Below are positions 1-9,019 of a stretch of DNA of 64,000 nt, piece by piece (position 1 is the first letter of the stretch; each line of letters opens with the position of its first letter). Position numbers and translations under genes: made by a program. The stretch covers positions 1,369,590-1,433,589 of the forward strand of contig NZ_NIHB01000001.1 in the NCBI RefSeq assembly GCF_002591915.1, in the 5' to 3' direction. Source of the DNA: Marinicella litoralis. GTDB lineage: Bacteria; Pseudomonadota; Gammaproteobacteria; Xanthomonadales; Marinicellaceae. The notes below the pieces were generated by a model. The model did not search any database. It had not been told where the DNA came from and was given only the letters and a program-made list of their open reading frames with translations.

Positions 1-1
1 T

Positions 2-109
2 GTCACTTTCCGCACCTTGAAAAACATGCGAGAGATGCTCAATCAATCGCCATATATAGAACAAAAAGTGTTGCCTGAAAAGTATCAAAAGATGTCAACT
101 GAAGAATGA
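2..109 (+). CDS. C-terminal end of an unidentified gene (cut by window start)
   Basis: An open frame enters from the left edge and gives 35 residues before a TGA at 107-109. The visible tail is charged and soluble, with an SPYIEQKVLP stretch and an acidic end (STEE). There is no membrane segment or domain motif. The next gene lies on the opposite strand and converges on it about 30 bases away. Its reading is supported only by the open frame and by the position of its stop before the converging peptidase gene. I do not recognise the family. Confidence 0.5.
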   Translation, partial: VTFRTLKNMREMLNQSPYIEQKVLPEKYQKMSTEE

Positions 110-140
110 TTATCTACTGATTAGATTCATCTATTGAGGC

Positions 141-1934
141 TCATTTTTTACGCGGCACTAAATCCTGTCCTGCCCATGACTTGAACCTGGCTTTTTGTTG
201 GCGATCTGGTTTGTCTACCGGCTCAATGAAAAAATCAGGATTGGGGGTGTCAACAGGTGTAATGGTGGTGGTGCGCAAGCGTCCGGCACTGAAATAATGA
301 ATTTCATACGAGGTGCCAATGGTTAATTGTTTCAGACGAATTTTGACATTGTCTGGACTTAATTTAATGCCATTGATCGATAACAATTGGTCTCCCATGG
401 TTAAACCTGCATGCCAAGCAGGGCTGTCAGAATCTACAGTTTTGATGCCAACAAATTCACCTTCAATATTTAAATTCGCGCCTATCCAAGCAGCGTCTGC
501 TGACGGCTCCTTGGGTGTTTTTTGTAAGCCATAAAAAAACAGCAGCTGATCAAAATCTATGGCTTGAGTCCCTTCAACATAGGCCTGCCAGAATGCGTTC
601 ATATTGTGACCAGTTATTTCTTCCAGCAAATTCAGTACATCTTGTTTGTGATAACCTTGGTTGGTATTGTGATGGCGTTGATAAAGTAATTTTTGTAATT
701 GATCAAGGCCATATTGATTGTCAGTGAGTGAGCGAATTTCTTGATCCAGTCGCCACGCAACCATGTTGCCTTCGAGGTATATACTGACTGCTGCATTGTG
801 GCTTTGTTGGGCATCGTCTTTCAGCCAGGTATCGAAGCTGGATTGGGCCAATGATTCCACTTTTCGACCAGGATTGTCTAAGTGATTTTTCATGTGTTCT
901 GCCATTTGAGCGAAGTATTCTTTGGGTTTGAAAATACCGGCACGCAACAAAAACAAGTCATCGTAGTAACTGGTGATGCCTTCAGCCATCCAAAACAAGT
1001 CAGAATAGTTTTCTTTTGAATAATCATAGGGTGCTATGCCAGCTGGTCTGTAGGCTTTAACATTCCAAGTATGAATCAATTCATGTGCAGTCGTTGACAA
1101 TACTTTTAAATAGGGCTTTCGAGGTTTAAAGTTGAACCGATTTTGTTGGATGATGGTTGAATTGACGTGTTCAGTAGCCCCCCTTAATTGATCACCTGCA
1201 TGAAAGATATAGACATAACGTTTATATGGAAAAGTTTCCCATATCTTTTTGGCTTCGTGATGTAACAATGATACCTTTGTTTTGATATCGGCAATGTCGT
1301 GATTGCCTTCTCCCCAGATTACGATTTCATAGTTTTGCTGATCAAGTTGAAATGACAAAAATTCATGAACCCCAGTTTCAATCGGAGAATCCACCAATTG
1401 GTCATAGTTGTCAGCAACAAACTGGTGACTTGAGGATTTTTCCATACCGGATCTTGATTGCCAATGATTGGGTACATCTAATGACACTGTCAAAGGATGG
1501 TCACGGAAGGCTGGTGAGAACATAAATACACCACTGGCATCTAAAAAGGCATGGGTCGAGTCGATGTGTATCACCCGCTGTTTTAATGTATTCGCATAGA
1601 TTTGATAACCAATGGTGACAGGCCCTGGGTGATTCAAAAACAATTTCCAGCTGTTTTTGTCTGATTTTTCCCATTGAATGGCTTGGCCATGCAGGTCTTG
1701 CGCGTAGAAAGAGCTGACGGCTTTACTTAAATCTAAAATCTCATAACGACCAGAGCGCCAAACAGGCAACTTAACTTGAAAAGTTTTACTGGTTACGTTT
1801 GGAAAAGTTATCGACACATGGGCCAAGTGGTGTGCAGCATCGGTGGGAGTGAAATGGTATTGTATGGGTGTCGTGGTTGAAGCTATGGAAAGGTTGGTTG
1901 CTAATAATAACAGCCATAAAAGTAAAAATCGCAT
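141..1934 (-). CDS. M61 family (glycyl aminopeptidase-like) metallopeptidase with PDZ domain
   Basis: A secreted zinc peptidase of 597 residues, the usual length for the family. Residues 1-19 form a signal peptide with a long leucine core, so it should act in the periplasm or beyond. The catalytic motif is HELIH (residues 284-288), followed by TWNVK and a downstream WMAEG (E318) that supplies the third zinc ligand; this HE..HTWNVK arrangement is typical of M61. A beta-rich N-terminal domain precedes it. Residues about 485-560 look like a PDZ domain, with a SPAWHAGL-MGDQLLSING core. M61 enzymes cleave N-terminal Gly or Ala from peptides; the substrate here is unknown. It is a single gene, converging with the partial gene at the window start. 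The start is the ATG before the signal peptide. Confidence 0.9.
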   Translation of the reverse strand: MRFLLLWLLLLATNLSIASTTTPIQYHFTPTDAAHHLAHVSITFPNVTSKTFQVKLPVWRSGRYEILDLSKAVSSFYAQDLHGQAIQWEKSDKNSWKLFLNHPGPVTIGYQIYANTLKQRVIHIDSTHAFLDASGVFMFSPAFRDHPLTVSLDVPNHWQSRSGMEKSSSHQFVADNYDQLVDSPIETGVHEFLSFQLDQQNYEIVIWGEGNHDIADIKTKVSLLHHEAKKIWETFPYKRYVYIFHAGDQLRGATEHVNSTIIQQNRFNFKPRKPYLKVLSTTAHELIHTWNVKAYRPAGIAPYDYSKENYSDLFWMAEGITSYYDDLFLLRAGIFKPKEYFAQMAEHMKNHLDNPGRKVESLAQSSFDTWLKDDAQQSHNAAVSIYLEGNMVAWRLDQEIRSLTDNQYGLDQLQKLLYQRHHNTNQGYHKQDVLNLLEEITGHNMNAFWQAYVEGTQAIDFDQLLFFYGLQKTPKEPSADAAWIGANLNIEGEFVGIKTVDSDSPAWHAGLTMGDQLLSINGIKLSPDNVKIRLKQLTIGTSYEIHYFSAGRLRTTTITPVDTPNPDFFIEPVDKPDRQQKARFKSWAGQDLVPRKK

Positions 1935-2057
1935 GTGATGAAAGGATTAAAAAAAACTGATTCTAACCAATGAACCTTGGTTTGAATAGCGTTTTCGGCT
2001 TTTAGCTGGTGTACAAATTATTCTAAATACAAGCAAGCGCAGCTATAGTGTAACGCT

Positions 2058-2363
2058 TTATTTAAGGTCACATGAAGCAGCAGTACGCTTGTTGTAATGA
2101 ATTCTTGGGTCTTTGAAGTCCTTGGCTTCAAAGGAGAGAATGCCATTGGTCAGGAGTGCCAGTTTTAAGATGCCTCCCTGATTATCCGTGGTTAAAATGG
2201 TCAGTTTTTCTTCCCCGTTACTTGTGGTTATATCGATAGGCAATACCTTTTTATAGGTTGCCAATTCGCCTGCAATTTCTTGATGTGTAATGTTCAAGCG
2301 TCGACGTTGCACAATGGCCGCTTCTAACATGTCTTGGGCATCACAATTTAATGGTGTATTCAT
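2058..2363 (-). CDS. Rof/YaeO-like protein (possible Rho-binding antiterminator)
   Basis: A 101-residue cytoplasmic protein. The N-terminus reads MNTPLNCDAQDMLEAA, which closely follows the start of E. coli Rof (PINCD..D.LE.A). A later stretch ending in ILSFEAKDFKDPRI matches the Rof beta-barrel end (ITSF..PEI). Rof binds Rho and inhibits termination. Here the middle is longer than in E. coli Rof (about 84 residues) and carries an extra segment near residues 20-35. An in-frame ATG four codons upstream (2375) is possible; I chose 2363 because homology begins there. Neither start has a clear ribosome binding site, and the two ATGs lie in a short palindrome (ATGCTTTTAAGCAT). Assignment is by remembered motif only. 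Confidence 0.5.
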   Translation of the reverse strand: MNTPLNCDAQDMLEAAIVQRRRLNITHQEIAGELATYKKVLPIDITTSNGEEKLTILTTDNQGGILKLALLTNGILSFEAKDFKDPRIHYNKRTAASCDLK

Positions 2364-2503
2364 GCTTAAAAGCATATCATAGGCGAGTAGGTGGTTGTCA
2401 ATTAAGCCAGTATTGGATTGATGTTGTTTTTATACGATTAAATAGCTGAATTCTGCGTCAGGGACGTTTGGATAAGTGATCTTTGTTTACTGGATGTCTT
2501 GTG

Positions 2504-3130
2504 ATGACTGTGCTGAATAATGAATTGTTGATTGATGCCATTGGTGATGAAATTGCACTCAATGGTTTTGCAGTGATTGCTGATACATTTCCTGCTGATT
2601 TGACTGAAGCTTTATTGAATCAACTGATGGCGCTAGACCCAGATGGTTTTAAATTGGCAGGCATTGGTCGTGAAAATGATTTTCAGACTGACAAGTCCAT
2701 TCGCAGTGATCGCATCCTGTGGTTGGATGAAGACTTACTTGAAACTCAGCAGTATTTTACTTGGGTTGAACAGTTGCGCTTGGCTTTAAATAAACGCTTT
2801 TTTTTGGGTTTGTTTGAATATGAGTGTATGTTTGCTCATTACCCTGAAGGCGCCTTTTATCAGAAACACGTGGATGCTTTTAAAACGGGCAGTAATCGCA
2901 AAATAAGCAGCGTACTTTATTTAAACAAGGATTGGCAAAATGGAGACGGTGGTGAATTGTTGTTGTACCATGAGGGTGATGAAGCGCCGTTTATGAAGGT
3001 TTCGCCCAAGTATGGTACTTTGGTTGTTTTTCTCAGTGAAGATTTTCCGCATGAAGTTTTGCCCGCCAAGCGTTCAAGGTACAGCTTAACGGGTTGGTTC
3101 CGAGTCAATACCCCCGCAGATGTTTTATAA
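2504..3130 (+). CDS. 2OG-Fe(II) oxygenase family protein
   Basis: A 208-residue soluble protein with the double-stranded beta-helix signature of prolyl-hydroxylase-type Fe(II)/2-oxoglutarate dioxygenases. The iron ligands are H122 and D124 in a QKHVDAF motif and H183 in FPHEVLP, and R192 should bind 2-oxoglutarate. The segment NGDGGELLLY between them is typical of the family. Such enzymes hydroxylate a protein or small molecule; the substrate cannot be read from the sequence. A TTG start at 2483 would add seven residues without similarity, so the ATG at 2504 is preferred. The gene ends four bases before the end of the converging srkA gene. Confidence 0.85.
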   Translation: MTVLNNELLIDAIGDEIALNGFAVIADTFPADLTEALLNQLMALDPDGFKLAGIGRENDFQTDKSIRSDRILWLDEDLLETQQYFTWVEQLRLALNKRFFLGLFEYECMFAHYPEGAFYQKHVDAFKTGSNRKISSVLYLNKDWQNGDGGELLLYHEGDEAPFMKVSPKYGTLVVFLSEDFPHEVLPAKRSRYSLTGWFRVNTPADVL

Positions 3131-3134
3131 GTTG

Positions 3135-4097
3135 TTAACTTTGTAATGCCAATAATTGTTGATTGAGGTCTGCCACATGTTGTGCCCAAAATTGATGGGT
3201 ATCAAACCAAGGGAAAGCAGGTGCAAATGCGGGATCTTCCCAACGCCTGGCTAGCCAGGCTGTGTGGTGAATCATGCGCAATGTGCGCAATGATTCAATC
3301 ATCGATAATTCCTTGTGTGGAAAATCTCTGAATTGACTGTAGGCTTGAATGATTTTCTGCAATTGAATGTGTTGTTCATGAAGATCGCCTGATAACAGCA
3401 TCCAAATATCTTGGATTGCTGGGGCTGACCTTGAATCATCAAAATCAACCAGATTAGGAATGTCATCACGTAACAAGATGTTGCCAATGTGTAAGTCGCC
3501 ATGAACTCGTATATGGGTTGCATCATGTAATTTATCGGTAGCGATTTGTATGATGTTTTTCGTGACGGTTAAATAGGCGGACTTGTGCTCAAAAGGAATA
3601 AAGTGCTCGGCCACAAAATCTATGGAATCTTGCCCAAAAGTTTGCACATTCAGCGCGGGTCGAAATTTAAATGGGCGCTGAGCACCTACGTTGTGCAACC
3701 TGGCCAGTGTTCTGCCCATGATGGCTAAATTGTTTTCGTGGTCTAATTCGGGTGCATAACCGCCTTTGCGCGGGAACAATGCAAATTTGAATCCTTCATA
3801 ATCAAACAAACTGTTGCCATTGTCATTTTTTAAGGGTGTGACCACCGGAATGTCATGGTCTTCGATTTCAAAACAAAAGTCATGTTCTTCTTGGATTTGT
3901 GCTTCAGTCCATCTTTCGGGTCGATAAAATTTTGCAATGATCGGTTGGCTGTCTTCAATGCCCAATTGATAAACTCGGTTTTCAAAACTGTTCAAAGGGC
4001 TGACCCTGCCATCAATTAAATAACCCTGTGATTCAAGAGCGTCTAATATCTTTTCAGGTCTGAGGGTGTCAAAAGGGTGGGGGCTGGGTTGGTCCAT
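3135..4097 (-). CDS. srkA: stress response kinase A (SrkA/RdoA/YihE)
   Basis: A 320-residue serine/threonine kinase of the choline-kinase (APH) fold, close in length to E. coli SrkA (328). The N-terminal lobe has the IIAKFYRPERW segment with the ATP-binding lysine. The catalytic loop is VHGDLHIGNILL and the metal-binding motif is LVDFDDS. The PERWT..QI.EEH block is typical of SrkA. In E. coli the kinase protects stressed cells by opposing toxin-driven death and is part of the Cpx regulon next to dsbA; here dsbA is not adjacent. It has its own start, and its stop is almost back-to-back with the 2OG oxygenase gene. Confidence 0.9.
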   Translation of the reverse strand: MDQPSPHPFDTLRPEKILDALESQGYLIDGRVSPLNSFENRVYQLGIEDSQPIIAKFYRPERWTEAQIQEEHDFCFEIEDHDIPVVTPLKNDNGNSLFDYEGFKFALFPRKGGYAPELDHENNLAIMGRTLARLHNVGAQRPFKFRPALNVQTFGQDSIDFVAEHFIPFEHKSAYLTVTKNIIQIATDKLHDATHIRVHGDLHIGNILLRDDIPNLVDFDDSRSAPAIQDIWMLLSGDLHEQHIQLQKIIQAYSQFRDFPHKELSMIESLRTLRMIHHTAWLARRWEDPAFAPAFPWFDTHQFWAQHVADLNQQLLALQS

Positions 4098-4239
4098 TTT
4101 CGCATTGTATCAAAGTATGTCAAAGCAACATCAACTATTCGAGCCTAATGTAATGTCTCGGTAATTTTGAATACTGTCCACGAGAAATTCATTCTTAATC
4201 TATAATAATTAAGATTTATATTTATTGAGTTAAAACGGC

Positions 4240-5706
4240 ATGTCTATTACTTGGTTGTCTATTGTCTATTATGCCTATTGGGTCATATTGATTTACGTCA
4301 CCTTACAAATCATCCACCAATACACCATCAGCTCCAGGGCTTCGGCTTGGTTGTTCACGGTCTATATTTTTCCAGTAGTGGGTGTGATTTTGTATTTTAT
4401 CTTTGGCGTTAAACGCCGCAAACGAAAAATGTTCGAACAAAAGTTGTCGGCCAACCAAAAGTCATTAGAAGCCTACCAAGCCAAGTTTGCCACCGAATCA
4501 CGGGAGGTCATTCAGCAGCACAAGGATCAATTGAAACAATTTCATGGCCTTACAAAAATGGTTTACCGAGATGCCAGCAGTCGATTAACCATAAAAAATA
4601 AATTAACCTTGCTAGAAAATGGTGAACAAAAATTCCCTCAGTTATTTAAAGACATCAGCCAAGCCAAGCAAACCATTCATTTAGAGTATTATATTTTTAA
4701 ATTTGATGACATCGGAGGTCAATTGGTGAGTTTGCTCATCGAACGTGCCAAAGCCGGTGTTGAAGTGCGGTTTATTTATGATGATTACGGCTGCTTGGGT
4801 TTAAATAATTCGGTGTTACAACGGATGAGGTCATATGGCATTGAAGCGTGGCCGTTTGCTGAAATTAACTTATTTGCATTCACCGAAAGACTGAACTATA
4901 GGAATCATCGAAAAATCGTCATCATTGATGGTGAAATTGCTTATTTGGGAGGGATCAATGTCGGGGATGAGTATGTCAATAAGGAAGATGTAGAACCCAA
5001 TGGCTTGTTTTGGCGAGACTCGCATTTAAAGATTGAAGGTCAGGGTGTTTCATACTTACAAAATATATTCCTTAATGATTGGAATTTTTGTACCGGGCAA
5101 GACATCGAAATTGAGGAAGCATTGCTGCCACATTATAAAGATTTGCCAGCAGCAGACAATAAAATGTTGCAAGTGGTTTCCAGTGGCCCTGACTCTCCCC
5201 AGCCCACCATTTTATTTTCTATTTTACAGGCCATACATTCAGCAAAATCTGAAATACTTATTACAACCCCATATTTTATTCCCAACCCTTCATTGATCAA
5301 AGCGTTAAAGATTGCTGTGATCAGTGGCGTGTCGGTCAAAATTTTGGTCCCCCGTCAGTCTGATTCCTGGGTGGTGAATAAAGCCTCACAATCGTATTAT
5401 TTTGAATTGTTGCAAACAGGCATCGAATTTTACCAATACACCAAAGGCTTTGTTCATGTGAAGACCATGGTTGTCGATGGATTTTTAAGCATCATGGGAA
5501 CGGCCAATTTCGATGAGCGCAGTTTTGAATTGAATTTTGAAGTCAATGTGCTTATTTATGACAATGACTTTGCTGAACAACTGAGGAAATCATTTACTCA
5601 AGACATGAATGATTCGACTCAGCTTGACTACAAAACATGGAAAAAAAGGTCGGCATTCAAGATATTCACTGAAAAAGTAGCCAGGTTGATTTCACCTATT
5701 TTATGA
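4240..5706 (+). CDS. cls: cardiolipin synthase
   Basis: An inner-membrane phospholipase D superfamily enzyme of 488 residues that joins two phosphatidylglycerols into cardiolipin. Two N-terminal membrane helices (about residues 5-25 and 36-56) are followed by a KRRKRK stop-transfer stretch. The two HKD motifs are complete: H223-x-K225-x4-D230 in NHRKIVIIDG and H406-x-K408-x4-D413 in VHVKTMVVDG. The layout matches ClsA-type enzymes (E. coli ClsA 486 aa). The gene has its own upstream region of about 140 bases. Its last six bases overlap the end of the converging methyltransferase gene. Confidence 0.93.
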   Translation: MSITWLSIVYYAYWVILIYVTLQIIHQYTISSRASAWLFTVYIFPVVGVILYFIFGVKRRKRKMFEQKLSANQKSLEAYQAKFATESREVIQQHKDQLKQFHGLTKMVYRDASSRLTIKNKLTLLENGEQKFPQLFKDISQAKQTIHLEYYIFKFDDIGGQLVSLLIERAKAGVEVRFIYDDYGCLGLNNSVLQRMRSYGIEAWPFAEINLFAFTERLNYRNHRKIVIIDGEIAYLGGINVGDEYVNKEDVEPNGLFWRDSHLKIEGQGVSYLQNIFLNDWNFCTGQDIEIEEALLPHYKDLPAADNKMLQVVSSGPDSPQPTILFSILQAIHSAKSEILITTPYFIPNPSLIKALKIAVISGVSVKILVPRQSDSWVVNKASQSYYFELLQTGIEFYQYTKGFVHVKTMVVDGFLSIMGTANFDERSFELNFEVNVLIYDNDFAEQLRKSFTQDMNDSTQLDYKTWKKRSAFKIFTEKVARLISPIL

Positions 5707-6381
5707 CCTTACTTGCTCTGTTGAGATTGTGGAGTCTTGCAGCTTTTTTGCCAAAATAAAAACATCCTCTGTGCTTTGCTCATTGTGTCGGTGAATTAAG
5801 TTTTTGTGGCCTATTATCTGCAAGCCATGATGGGTTAAGCAGTTTAAGATGTCATCAAGGGCATGATAATGGACGTAGACAGCACCATTTGCTGAACTTG
5901 ATCCTTTGAACCCTTCTTCAGATTGCGAACCTATGGTGGTGCTTAGATAGAGTACACCTGATGGGTTGAGCATTGCCGCCATGTCTTGGATCAATGTTTG
6001 GTAATCATGTTCTGAAATATACGGAATACAAAATCCACACATGATGGCATCGAAAGTCTGATTCAATGACAGAATCTGCCGGCAATCCAATAGGCTGTAT
6101 TGGGCTTGAGGATTGTGTTTCTTTGCCAGAGCGACCATCTTAGGCGCTAAATCAATGCCACAAAGTTTTATGCTTGGATTTTTTTTCAATAAATAGTGAC
6201 TGACATTTCCAGGTCCACAAGCAATTTCCAATAAATCAACCTGGTTTTGGGGTGGGTGTTGTGGCAAATAATCACAAAACCAATCATAGCTAGGTTGATA
6301 AAGTTTAAAGTCTTTAAAGTTCTGCCAGTACTGTTCGGCCACAGCATCGAATGTTTCAATGGTTTGTTGGTATTTATCCAT
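5701..6381 (-). CDS. class I SAM-dependent methyltransferase
   Basis: A 226-residue soluble protein with a Rossmann-fold methyltransferase core. Motif I is LLEIACGPGNVS (about residues 50-61), the acidic loop is CGIDLAP, and the FDAIMCGFCIPYI segment is motif IV. This resembles small-molecule or ubiquinone-type methyltransferases (Methyltransf_11/25), but no substrate can be named. It lies between cls and the O-acetylation pair and overlaps the end of cls by six bases on the opposite strand. Confidence 0.85.
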   Translation of the reverse strand: MDKYQQTIETFDAVAEQYWQNFKDFKLYQPSYDWFCDYLPQHPPQNQVDLLEIACGPGNVSHYLLKKNPSIKLCGIDLAPKMVALAKKHNPQAQYSLLDCRQILSLNQTFDAIMCGFCIPYISEHDYQTLIQDMAAMLNPSGVLYLSTTIGSQSEEGFKGSSSANGAVYVHYHALDDILNCLTHHGLQIIGHKNLIHRHNEQSTEDVFILAKKLQDSTISTEQVRS

Positions 6382-6422
6382 CGGTTAATTAGGCTCAAAT
6401 GTCTAATAAATGTATCATTGAT

Positions 6423-7532
6423 TCATGGTTGCAGAATACCAGGTTTGCCGGCTTCGATTAATTTTTCATTGATGAGAGGAATCAATGCAGCGGTGAATTT
6501 GGGGGCATCCTCAGAGTGTAGATGTGACCATTCAGGGATGCGGAATCCTTGTAATGTTTCATGGTCTTCAAAATGAACTCCGATGGATTGTGTGTCTTTA
6601 AGTAAACGCTCCCAGTATTCTGCTCGTGGCTGCAAGCGATTTTCACGAGGGCGGTAATCACCACTGGATGGTAGGCGAATGAATATGACATCGCCGCCCC
6701 TCGCTCTGATCGAATCCACGTCCTTGATTACGCCAGCCAAGTATTGATCCAAGTCAAATTCACTTGGCCCTCTTTTGTCTCCCATTTCCATAAATCCGCG
6801 CCATGTCATTTGTGCTTTGTGTTGATATTCCATATCATCTTCTACTTTCCAAAACATTTTGGTGTTGCGATCTTTGGAAGTTTGAGATAACTCCCAAACG
6901 CCCATCCTCGGATCAAACACCCCCTCTCGATTGGGTAATTCAATGCGTTCGATTAAGGTGAACAGTGGCCAGTTTGCCAAGTCATAAAAAGCCAAATGGG
7001 GCTCAATTAACATACTGATTTGTTGGCTCATCCACTGTGTTGGGCTTTCTTTAGCATAATACTCAGGCGCTTCAGCTGATATGCCGCCACCATTCCTGAA
7101 AAAACTGCCTGGTGTGATACCCACATAGAGTAAACCTTTGAAGTCTTCATCCTTGGCCAAATCTGCCAATATGGGCCGCGGATTGGTTCCTGCCAATGCC
7201 AGTTGAATGGGCCTGGTTCCGGTCATTGACTCATAGGTGTCTAGGTCAAAATCAAACAAGATGCGACTGGCACCGATGATGGCCACCGTATTTTCATTGC
7301 CTTGATCAATGAGTCTTCTTTGGATGGCCCACAATCCGTTGTTATCTATATAGGCTTCAGGCTCATAACCCCAAATAACCCGGGCATTGTACTCCCAGGC
7401 AATCAATCCGAGGGTCATCAATAAAAATGCCAAAAACATGGCCGGCTTCCAATGAATATCAGGAATGGGTCTGTTCTCGTGGTAATAATAGTCTTTTGAT
7501 TCAATCTCAGAATTGGAAATAGATGAAGGCAT
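6423..7532 (-). CDS. membrane-anchored SGNH-hydrolase-like partner of an MBOAT O-acyltransferase
   Basis: A 369-residue protein with one N-terminal membrane helix (about residues 31-47) and a large domain predicted outside the inner membrane. IIGASR (GAS at 87-89) has the position and form of the nucleophile block of SGNH/DltD/AlgJ-like proteins. The C-terminal WSHLHSEDAP (about 335-344) could supply Asp and His, although the order is not the classic DxxH. The start codon lies inside the end of the upstream MBOAT gene (26-base overlap) with a GGGGAG ribosome binding site, so the two are co-translated. By analogy with AlgI-AlgJ/AlgX or DltB-DltD it would receive acyl groups from the MBOAT protein and place them on a surface polymer. 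The acceptor is unknown. Confidence 0.7.
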   Translation of the reverse strand: MPSSISNSEIESKDYYYHENRPIPDIHWKPAMFLAFLLMTLGLIAWEYNARVIWGYEPEAYIDNNGLWAIQRRLIDQGNENTVAIIGASRILFDFDLDTYESMTGTRPIQLALAGTNPRPILADLAKDEDFKGLLYVGITPGSFFRNGGGISAEAPEYYAKESPTQWMSQQISMLIEPHLAFYDLANWPLFTLIERIELPNREGVFDPRMGVWELSQTSKDRNTKMFWKVEDDMEYQHKAQMTWRGFMEMGDKRGPSEFDLDQYLAGVIKDVDSIRARGGDVIFIRLPSSGDYRPRENRLQPRAEYWERLLKDTQSIGVHFEDHETLQGFRIPEWSHLHSEDAPKFTAALIPLINEKLIEAGKPGILQP

Positions 7533-8928
7533 CGCCGCTCCCCTGTGTAATGATGATTAAAAACAGCATCAGTCCCCATAGGGTACCTAATACTGGCCAT
7601 GGCGTTTTTTCTACCACGGCTTCTAATGAAGTGCTTCGCATTCGCCAATGGACAATGACCATGCCCAAGGTGACCACACTGACTAAAATGATGTTGATGG
7701 TGGCCAAGACAGCCTTGCCTTCGGGGTTAAAACCCAGCATGGATTTAACCATACCAAAGGCTTGTGGGAATGATTGCGCGCGAAAGAACACCCAAGTGAT
7801 GTTAATCAAAAGATAAGTCAACAGTGCCAGCAGAATTTGTACCAGTCGCCTTTTAACCCAGTTGACATTGCCCCAAGTCCTTTTCATCAGCCTTTCAATC
7901 GACAAATACAAACCATGTAAACCACCCCAAACCACAAAAGTCCAACTGGCTCCATGCCAAAGGCCACCTATCAACATGGTCAGCATCAAGTTGATATATG
8001 TTCTGATGGCGCCTTTTTGGTTACCGCCCAAAGGTATATATAAATAGTCTCGCAACCAGGTTGATAAAGAGATATGCCACCTGCGCCAGAAGTCAGAAAA
8101 CCCAATGGCAGCATATGGGTAATTAAAGTTACTGGGTAAAGAAAACCCAAGGGTTAATGCCACCCCAATGGCTGTGGTTGAATAACCCGCAAAATCAGAA
8201 AATATTTGTCCCGCAAAAGCGAAAGTGCCTAACCAAGCATCGATGAAAGAAACAGCGCCTCTGGCTCCATAAACATCATCGGAAATACTTGCAAGAATAC
8301 CATCGGCAATGACAACCTTTTGAAACAAGCCCAAGGTGATTAGGCCCAAGCCCCATATCAACATGTTTCGAGAGGCTTTGCGCTCTTTTTCAAATTGAGG
8401 CAATAAATGAGTGGGACGGACAATTGGCCCGGCCACCAGTTGTGGGAAGAAGGTGACAAACAGGGCGAAATCCAGAAAGCTTTTACTGGGTTTCGCGCGC
8501 TTGAAATAGACATCCAATGAATAAGCCATGGTTTGGAAGGTATAAAAGGAGATACCAACTGGTAAGATGATGCTCCATTCTGGAACTTGGTAATCCACCC
8601 CAAAACTGGCCATCAAAGACTGCCAATTTTGCAGTAAAAAATCACCGTATTTAAAGTAAGCCAAAATACCCAGGTTGACTAAAATACTGATCAGTAACAG
8701 CATTTTTCGAGTGGTTTTATGTTCAGTTTGATGGATTTTATGAGCCACTTTCCAATCTATGATGGTTGAAATCCAAACCAATACAATGAAAGGCGGATTC
8801 CATGCAGCGTAGAATAAATAACTGGCAATCAGTAAGTTGGACTTTTTGACGCGCCAAGAAAAAGGTAAATGGTGTAAAAACAACACAATGGCAAAGAAGA
8901 CGATGAACGTCAAAGAATTAAATAACAT
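7507..8928 (-). CDS. MBOAT family O-acyltransferase (AlgI-like)
   Basis: A 473-residue polytopic inner-membrane protein with the AlgI/DltB signature. It starts MLFNSLTFIVFF, contains YFKYGDF and LPVGISFYTFQ..AY..D, then FPQLVAGPIVRP, FWRRWHISLSTWLRDYLYIPLGG and the LWHGASWTFVVWGGLHG block with the conserved histidines (about residues 322 and 336). These enzymes move acyl groups, usually acetyl, across the membrane onto exported polysaccharide. The partner SGNH-like gene overlaps its end. Its ribosome binding site is an uninterrupted run of nine G six bases before the ATG. No alginate or other polymer synthase gene is adjacent; the export cluster at 59-64 kb is a possible source of the acceptor. 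Confidence 0.93.
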   Translation of the reverse strand: MLFNSLTFIVFFAIVLFLHHLPFSWRVKKSNLLIASYLFYAAWNPPFIVLVWISTIIDWKVAHKIHQTEHKTTRKMLLLISILVNLGILAYFKYGDFLLQNWQSLMASFGVDYQVPEWSIILPVGISFYTFQTMAYSLDVYFKRAKPSKSFLDFALFVTFFPQLVAGPIVRPTHLLPQFEKERKASRNMLIWGLGLITLGLFQKVVIADGILASISDDVYGARGAVSFIDAWLGTFAFAGQIFSDFAGYSTTAIGVALTLGFSLPSNFNYPYAAIGFSDFWRRWHISLSTWLRDYLYIPLGGNQKGAIRTYINLMLTMLIGGLWHGASWTFVVWGGLHGLYLSIERLMKRTWGNVNWVKRRLVQILLALLTYLLINITWVFFRAQSFPQAFGMVKSMLGFNPEGKAVLATINIILVSVVTLGMVIVHWRMRSTSLEAVVEKTPWPVLGTLWGLMLFLIIITQGSGDAFIYFQF

Positions 8929-8934
8929 GGTGAT

Positions 8935-8943
8935 CCCCCCCCC
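8935..8943 (-). promoter_or_regulatory. homopolymeric G9 tract serving as ribosome binding site of the MBOAT gene
   Basis: On the minus strand nine consecutive G lie exactly where the Shine-Dalgarno should be, six bases (ATCACC) before the ATG at 8926-8928. No other purine-rich site is present nearby. A tract of this kind can slip during replication, and a length change would alter pairing and spacing to the start codon. See the finding on possible phase variation. Confidence 0.6.
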
Positions 8944-9019
8944 AATTGATACAACTTATTTTTTATTATTGTCAATAAATTATATCACAGGATTTTCACG
9001 GAAGATTGATTGCCCATCA

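Noticed and set aside
2798-2805. T8 run in the 2OG oxygenase gene as a frameshift switch
   Set aside because: It is within an intact frame, encodes ordinary Phe codons (RFFLG), and has no sign of an alternative product.
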